A program made the translations under genes and the position numbers. DNA of 64,000 nt from contig NC_133472.1 in the NCBI RefSeq assembly GCF_025370935.1, positions 29,328,407 to 29,392,406 on the forward strand. The letters are read 5' to 3'. Positions 54,301 through 63,300 of the stretch are shown one piece after another (the first letter of the stretch is position 1; each line of letters opens with the position of its first letter). Source of the stretch: Choristoneura fumiferana (Eukaryota > Arthropoda > Insecta > Lepidoptera > Tortricidae). The notes under the pieces are model-generated. The model searched no databases. It was not told the DNA's origin and was given only the letters and a program-made list of their open reading frames with translations.

Positions 54301-57300
54301 ATATCTGAAACTACTGAGCTGATTTTAATAAATCTATTACCAATAGAAAGCTACAATATCCCTGATAGACAGACTTCTTTTTTTATGCAAAATTTCCGCA
54401 GAATAAAAATAAGTGAATTCAATTTCGGGGCAGATATTCAAAATTCTTTTTCATCACACTTGCTCGTAAACAGTGTCGTAACATGCAGGCCACCTTGGTT
54501 GCAACCCCCCAAATAAAACTCTCGACCTTAATGTGCTTGTCATGAAACCCGTGGTCGGTAAATGAGTCATTGCGCGTACTAATTTTCTTGTCATGAAGCC
54601 CAAGGACGGTAAATGAGTCCGTGTCCGTACTGATGGTGTTGCGCATGGCGTAGCAGCAGGACCACATGCACACGCGGCTCAGGCACATGCTGAGGGAGGG
54701 GGAGGGGGACGCTGCCAAGAGCGCAGCCTAAGGTATCGCCAATATTTGGAACAATTATATTTTTTCTTTTAGAAATATAAAAAATTACTTGCAAATGTGA
54801 TGAAAAACATTGTATGTCGCACGGGCGGTACTAGAATTACGAACATCGACTCATTAAAGCCCTCAGTCTTCGACTTCGGGCTTCTAATAGACTCTCGTTC
54901 GTAATTCCTTATTTACTGCCCGTAAGACACAATGTACTATTAATAATAGAAAGCTACAATATGTCTCTCATCGACAATTAAGAATATTAAAATAGATCAT
55001 AACAGTAATTCATGTCCCGCGGGGACTTTACAATTTCTCGAGATACAATCCTATATCGTGTAGGAAGTCGTCGACAAAAGAAACGCGTAGTACTTTAACG
55101 TCTTTAACGTTTCAGCGAAACAGGGTACGAAATATGAATGATTAATTACGTATGTAGGTTGATTTTTGAATACCAAAATGTGCACCATCTGTCTAAAACA
55201 ACGTCTTACTGTATTTATATTTCCATGAAATCCTCCAAAAAATCAATCAAAACACGAAAAAATGGATCGCAGAGAGTAAATGTATGTTAATTGTTACCCC
55301 AAATTTAACGCGAGCGAAGCCGCGGGCAATAGCTAGTTATAGTAAAAAAAAGATACACTATTAAAAGAATATTCGTACAGCTTCTGGTAATCTCTTGTAA
55401 TATAATACCTAATTTAATTTTTATATAGTTAAACTAGCTAGCCTTCCCGCGACTTTGTACGCGTTAAATTCATTTATCATGCGAAAACATAAATTTTCTT
55501 CATAAAATTAGCATACAGGACACGTGTCTCATTTAATTTTCATAAAAATTTGACAAGTGGAATAGCGGTGAAAACAAACAAACTTACAGAGAAATTTTTA
55601 CTTTAGTCTTGCGTAGAGGTGCAATTTCCTTTATAAGAATATAATGTGCCAAATATTTACTCATATCAAGTTTCTATATCAACTAGTCAGTTTGTATTAG
55701 AAATTCACTTTTTTTTTCCTATCCCCCGGAAATTAAAAGAAAATCCCTCCTTAGTGCAGGTGCACTAAGACCCTCAAAAATAGTTATTTGTGCAACAAGA
55801 GAGCAAAGTTCTTTTTTGTTGCGAGTGTTGATTTTGAATCCCGAGTAAGCGAAGGATTCTATATTTGAATCACGAGCGTTAGCGAGTGATTCTAGGTTAG
55901 AATCCTGAGATCAGCAAGGGATTGAAATACACGAGATGCAAAAAAACTTTGGTCTCGTTTGACACATACAATTTTTCACCTCAGCAGCGAGAACATAATT
56001 TAAATGTAACATAAGAATAAAACCACATATACCTCCCTGTTTACAAAACAAACACATTTTTTTTAAAATAGAATCCGATTATTATCAAATATAATAATTA
56101 CATTTAAAACCATAAAAAGAGTCCAGTAGCTACAATACAAATCGCATACTCATAACATGCAATCTTAACTTCTTGTACTAATGTCACACTTATTTTTTAA
56201 TACTGCAAAAAGCCTCATCTCGGGGTAATTGAAAAGGTGGAACAATTAAACCTTTAAATATGATTTTTATTAAGATTTCTATTACATAAACATAAATAGA
56301 TTTGTTAAAAAATCATTCAATTTAACAAATAATAATTATACTGTAGAGGCAGTATACGGAATTCTTTTATAAAAAAAAAACAAGAGAAGCGGCTTTCGTG
56401 CAACGAGGTTGCATACTTTATTAAAAGATCGGGAAAATTTACATTTTGGAAATATTTCGATATATTTTTAATACCAAAAATTTAATTTAAGTTTGTAATC
56501 GACAAATTTGATCCTATCTCTTGCTTTTTTCGAGTTGAAGTGAAATGACAGATCAAAGTAAAGTTCAAATATTTGGAATTCAGTGAGTAGACCCAACACT
56601 GTACTCATCATTTAAAAAAAATAATTAAAAAGTTACTTTGTCTCACGGAGTGAGCAAAATGCGATTTTGCTCACTGATTTCTCATAGCAAAACCTGCCTG
56701 TTTGAGGTGCTGAGGTGAAAATAGTTTTTCCAAATTACCAATCTCTAACTCCGGTAGTTTAGCTAGTGTGTTATCTTATCTGAGTCAGTTAGTATAAAAA
56801 TCTTCTTTAAGTATTTGTTCTCCTGTGGAAATTTTGGAAAATTTTGAAAACACTCTTTAGCTATTATTGCTTCTTACTTGAATGCCACATTTCAACTCTC
56901 TAGTAATCATAATTACGGATGTAGTTCTGCTTTGAACAAAAAAAAAGCCTTTTTATTCCCTATCGCGTGGATTTTTTTTAATGCTAAAAATTGTTTTGGC
57001 TAACTAATATAAGTAGGTAATATAACTATCTACTTACATGCCAAATTTGAAGTCTTTAATAATAATAATAATTATAATTACGGAGATACGAGTAGAGTTG
57101 CATTGAATAGAAAATATAAATCCCTTTTATCCATATCCCGTAAGAATCTCAATAAATCCCTTTTTAGTAGATGTCTATGAGCCTAAAGAAATAAGAGTAT
57201 GTCTGCTAAATGTTACGTCTCTGACTTCAGTAGTTTCTGTAATTAGTAAGTAGGTGTGTTAAAACGTATTGAATCAGATGCTTAAGAACATTATTAGTTT

Positions 57301-60300
57301 TTTAACAATCTACATAAATCGTATACTCGTAGGGGTATACCTAAAGTACCTATACTTTTCACGAAAATGAGGATGTGTGTGTGTGTGTCAAAATTGCAGT
57401 CTACTCGTAATTTTGGGTTGAATCCTAACTTAGATGAAAACGGATCGAAATGTTTGAGGACTTGAAATTACATACACTAAGCCGGCACAGCCTGGCGAAA
57501 TCGATGAACTAGTTAGGTTCGAGAGTACATAGGTGTATTAAAACCCCCTTTGAGCCCTATGAATACGTGTCCGGTCGTTCCCGTTTTCGCTGAGGATAAT
57601 ACCTGCCTCCACAATGCTATTAATAAACAACAGCCGGCAATAGCGTTAAATTTTCCACAAGTACACCCTTTGTTGTATTTATCTTTCAAATTAAATTATA
57701 ATTTTAAGTACGGATGGCCTGGATTATTTATTTTCCAATGCTGCAAATGCAAAGTGGAGGTAATGAATAATCCTGGAAATAGATTGTGTTTAGCTTTTTA
57801 AGGTTCTGCATCTCAAATGGAAAAAAGGAATCCTTATACATATGATCCCTTCTATGTCTGTTTATCTGTATTTATGTTTATCAAGATCCTTTTTCTTAGA
57901 TACGGTATCCAGTTAAATTTAATAAAATTACACACGGTCCTGCTCGCCAGTTCTGTTAGCTTGAACTTTACTTGAGCGTGTGCATACGAAACACATAAGC
58001 CGTATTAACATAAACATATATTACTACTTAGTCTCTTGCAAACGTAAAAATTAGTTTCCGACTACCTACACTACACCTGGCCTTTGGAAGTATGTTCTCA
58101 AACCAATTGTGGTACTTCTAGCTAACGTAGGATGATGAAATTGTGGCAATGATAATGTGTTGGTGAAATAAATATACAAAACAAAACATGCTACAATTCG
58201 CGAGGACACTTCTTATAGGTACTAACATTTAAGTAATACATGAGCTGCTAAAAATTTAAATTTCAATTCTTTTTTTGCTGAGCGGACGGCGACGTCTCAC
58301 GAAGGCCCTTTGTACCACTGGGCTACCATAGGACGACAACAACAAGAACTTCATCATTTATGAACCGATTTGAAATATTTTATTTCGTTCGTATAGGAAT
58401 GCTTTCAATTAGGACCCTTAAGCACCAAATCTAGATCTTATGATTGAACCCTAAGAAAATCGATAGAACTCTTCAAATATTGTACGGACACCAATGGTAA
58501 TTTGGATATCATACCAGCCGGTATACGTCCCACTGCTGGGCACAGGCCTCCTCTCAGAACAATGGAACGGGTGGTAAAGTACCAGGACTCCTCAATAATG
58601 AACGTCTCTATATCAGAAAAAGCAATATTTCGTAAAAGGTGTCGAGCAGTTGACATTAAACTATTATGTCTTAGATTATTTACCCTAAAAAGCGTGAAAA
58701 ATAAAATTATACCAAAAATTTAACCAACTACAAAAAATCATGAAAATAATTTTCTATCAGTCTGAAGTCGGTGCCTCAGCACAAGCCAGCAGGAGTGATT
58801 GAAGCCCAACATATTATAGTGCGTAGGTGAGATAGACAACAGGTCCACTCCTGCTGCTCGTGCTGACGCACCGACTTCAGACCGGTAGAAAATTATTTTC
58901 ATGGTTTTTTGTAGTCGGGAAATTTTTTGTTATATTTTTTTTACTAAGTATAGTTACTTAAATTTCATAAAAATGTGGTCAGTTTGATGAATCATCATTC
59001 CAGCCTATATACGTCCCACTGCTGGGCACAGGCCTCCTCTCAGAACAAGAGGGCTTGGGCCATAGTTCCCACGCGGGCCCAGTGCGGATTGGGAACTTCA
59101 CACGCACCATTGAATTGCTGCGCAGGTTTGTGCAGGTTTCCTCACGATGTTTTCCTTCACCGCATAGCTCGTGGTAAATTTCAAATGTAATTCCGCACAT
59201 GAATTTGGAAAAACTCAGAGGTGCGAGCCGGGGTTTTAACCCACGACCCTCTGTTTGAGAGGCGATAGGTCAAACCACTAGGCCACCACGGCCACTTTGA
59301 TGAATATAACAAAAATTATAACCTTAAATGACCATAAAAAAGTGCAGGTATGTAGGTGTACATTTATAGTAAATAATTAATAAAACTATAGACTGTTATA
59401 AATACCTACGGACACCATTATTATAATTCAAGACCAGTGTTTGTATGATGATGAATTCTTCTTCTATACCCGTTGGAACTAAGGATTAATCCCGAGAATC
59501 CCGTTACCGAAATTCTCGACAATTCCTGGGAATCAATACCGAGAAACGGAAATTGGAACGTAATTATTCAGTTAATATGCGCTGCATAATTATTCTGTAG
59601 AGTAAACCTATGCGGAAAAACATGGCTAAAAAAAGTTCAGCTAAGACTTACGGCAAAAGTAGTCTCGCGTTGAGCAGCGACGGTGCCTTCGGGGTCGACT
59701 GGCGTCCGCAGGCTCTGCGGTAGGAGCTCTATCAAGTTGGTGTAGTTCGGTTGGTACCGGAGAACCAGCACACAGCTCGACACCAATGTGTATGCCAGCA
59801 GAGTACCTGACCACACCGACCAATAATTAAGACAACCATGTAAGTTTGTTTGTCTAAGACAAGAAAGACGGACAGTGGTCCTATAAAGCAGTGATTTTTA
59901 ACCTTTTTGGCCGGCTACCCAAATTATATTACCTACCAAATTTATTATTATAACCCAAATTGTATTTACATACATAAACTATAAGAATAATTAAAGCCCA
60001 GTCCCTAAAACTAACGCTGAAATAGACGTCATTATAAAATATTTCAAAAACGTCATGTTCTTTAATAATATGCTGTGATAAGAGAATTCCCGCGATGGGT
60101 ATCTGAATACCGTCCGCGACACGAATTTGGGTCGCGACCTGAAGTTACGAAACGCTGCTATAAAGGTTCCGTTTTAGCCAACTGAGGTACGGAAACCTAA
60201 AAATTTGACTTTTAGCGGCAGCGACAGGAAAGCCATCAGTCAAAAACATTGTACTTCTAACATACCTACGCCACCATGGCACACCGCACACCCACCGCGC

Positions 60301-63300
60301 GCAAGAACTTTATTGTTTTTTTGATATAATATGGTCGTTTGCAATCAGAATACTAAGAATTATGTAATTACCTAGTTTCTAGGTTTATTTTATTGCCTTA
60401 TTTGATATTTTCTGTAACTGGAAAGAACCGTTAATTATACGTTCTTCAACCTAAAGCAATAGCGATGTGGTGCCAATCATAGTAACGACTTATCACGATT
60501 ATACTTGTAGGTTTAGGTACCCATTTAATGCTAGATAATTTATAATACCACCTTTTAAAACGAATTCAATTTACAGTTACATTTATAACATAAAACGGAC
60601 ACACGTGCTTTACACGTTTAAGTAATACGTGCACAGATGTCATGCGTATTGATTGAATTTGGTGAATAATGAAAATATATTTTCGTCATTAAAACAAGGG
60701 TTATATGGTTAGCCATCCTAAGAGTTACAGTAATATGTAGCAGATATTTTCTCAGATGTTATAAGCTATGTGAAGACCTCCATTTAAGCAGTAAGATTTA
60801 AATAATTATAATCTTTTAGAGAGAGAGAGAGAGAGAGAGCAGGAAAAATTTAAAAAGCAGGACTTCACAGAAATCAACCAATCATCAATTTACTTTAAAA
60901 ATGGTACCTTCTGTTATTGAATCGGACGATGGAGTAATCAATAAAAACTATTCATTCCGCTATCGGGTCGATCGCAGAAGTGGTTTAATATAATATAGGG
61001 GAACGATCAGCGTGAAAGCTTTGGGTAAGCATTACCTCGTGCATCGACACGCCCATTCCCCGGAACCAGGATCCCGGATCAAACAATTGACACCCCTTAA
61101 ACTAGAACCGCTGTGAAGGGGATCTACTAAACTATACCTACTTACTTAGTGAGCTGTTTGTTTATAACTCCAACTGGAGACTTTATCCGGCATCTCGTAC
61201 AACAAATATACTTAAGTTAGTTTATCAGGCGGATTCACAAGACGTCCGTTTGTGGAACGCTTGCACTGTTTGTGCTCGCGGCGCAGTCGCCGATATTACA
61301 TTCATGACAGCTAAAAAGATGCACTTATTAGTGCTCTCGTGAATTTAATCTTCTTAAAGATTGTGTAGGAAAAACGAAACAATCTAATACAAAAGATAGC
61401 AGTTTTCACCCTGTAAACACTTTCCCTATTTTGAGGATTTTTTATATGTTGATAGGCAAACCAAACAAAATCTGTTTATAAATTCCATTTCCGGGTTCAT
61501 TTCGGGGGTTCCGTAGTCAACTAGGAACCCTTATAGTTTCGCCATGTCTGTCCGTCTGTCTGTCTGTCTGTCTGTCCGCGGCTATGCTCAGAGACCGTTA
61601 GTACTAGAAAGATGTAATTTGGCATGAATATACATATCAGTCACGTCGACAAAGTGGTAAAATTAAAAACAATATAAAAAAATTTTTTAGGGCATCTTCC
61701 ATAGACGTAAACTGGGGCGTTTTTTTTTCTCGACTAACCCTATAGTGTAGGACTTTAGATAGTTATTTTAACTCACATGTTTGAGATGTCGAGTCTAGAA
61801 TCTGGTAGGATGGTGTACGGTAATCTTTTTAAACATTTTGTTTGACATTTTTTTTTTAGTTGTGTACGGTTGTGTTGCTCTGAATATGAGCTCTGGTTGA
61901 GTTCGCAACGCGTCACTGTAGTGTCGTGATGGTGATACATGGGTTTGTGTGACTTGTGTGTGTTTTACAAAACGAGCATAAATGAACGAATATCCCGCTC
62001 AATTTTACTTTTTCTGAGTTTTTTTTTACGTTTTAATTAAGCAACAAGCATTAAGTATACCAATCTAATAAAAATGTGTTGAACTTGAGCATTAAAAATA
62101 TGTCAATAATGAATTAATTTTAATAAGGACTAATTGAAAAAAAAAAACGAGGTGAAATTTAAAAAACATAGTGAATATGACAGCGAAACATTTCCGAAAT
62201 GTTAAAATTTTACCACTCTTAAATAAAGTATGCAACCTCGTTGTACGAATAAGTCGCTGCTCTTGTTTTTTTTAAATAAAACTGTTCCATATACTGACTA
62301 TGTCTTAAAGTTGGATCAAATATTAGTCAAATTGAATGAATTTGCAAGTAATCTATTTATATTCATGTTTCAAATTATAGAAATCCAAAAAAAACGTATT
62401 TTTAAGTTTATTTGTATAAAAAATTATACGTTTATTGTTCCACCTTTTTAATGACCCAAAGATGAAGTTTTTTGCTGTAGGTATTAAAAAGTATGATGTT
62501 ACGAGTATGAGATGAATTGTATCATAGTTGCTCGTTACCCATCTAGTCGAATAAAAAAAAAAAAAAAAACCTACCTACTGAATACTTTTTCGTTCCATAT
62601 TCAAAACCTGTCTACTTACCGGAGACTTTTGATCGTTGTCTGGCATTCTTAAGTGGCTTTTTAAAAATGTAATGGTGACTGTATGAATCATTTTTAACCG
62701 ACTTCAAAAAAGGAGGAGGTTATGTTCCAATGTTTGTAATTTTTTTTGAGAAAAAGTTTTAAGTAAGTAATATACATATATTTATTTCTTAACAATCGGA
62801 TTATATTTTAAAGTATTTGATATTATTATGTATATATGTGGTTTTATTTGAATCTTTAATTTAAATGTTCTCGCTGCTCGCTGCTCAGGTGAAAAGTTGT
62901 ATGTGTCACACGAGACCAAAGTTTTTTTTATTCTCGTGTGTTTGAATCCCTCGCTGATCTCAGGATTCTAACCTAGAGTCACTCGCTATCACTCGTGATT
63001 CAATTGTAGAATCCTTCACTTACTCGGGATTCAAAATCAACACTCGCACCAAAAAATGACTGCTCTCTTGTCACACATATAACTATAGCTATAACTGTAG
63101 TAGTTCCGTAAAGTAACGCGTGATTCAATAAATTAAGAAACTTTTTTTACAGAGCAATCTTAAACAGTTTCCCACTTAAATCATTCTATTGAGCTCATTT
63201 CTCATGTGGAGCGCATCTTTTATGATACATAACATACATTCATTCTTCATAATCATCATCATCATCCTAGCCTATACATATACCTACGTCCTGCTGCTGG

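Larger units (their letters stand above)
52680..55336 (+). mobile_element. Degenerate Helitron-like region with internal repeats
   Basis: The right end GCGAGCGAAGCCGCGGGCAA, TAGCTAG before T has the same CTAG|T border as the shorter elements. Internal sequence (GGGATAGAAATAAGTGAATT, CTGATTTTAAAAATTCTT) resembles lepidopteran Helitron interiors as I know them. The left border is not clear. A GC-rich fragment (54530-54720) and a tandem array lie within it. Confidence 0.45.
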
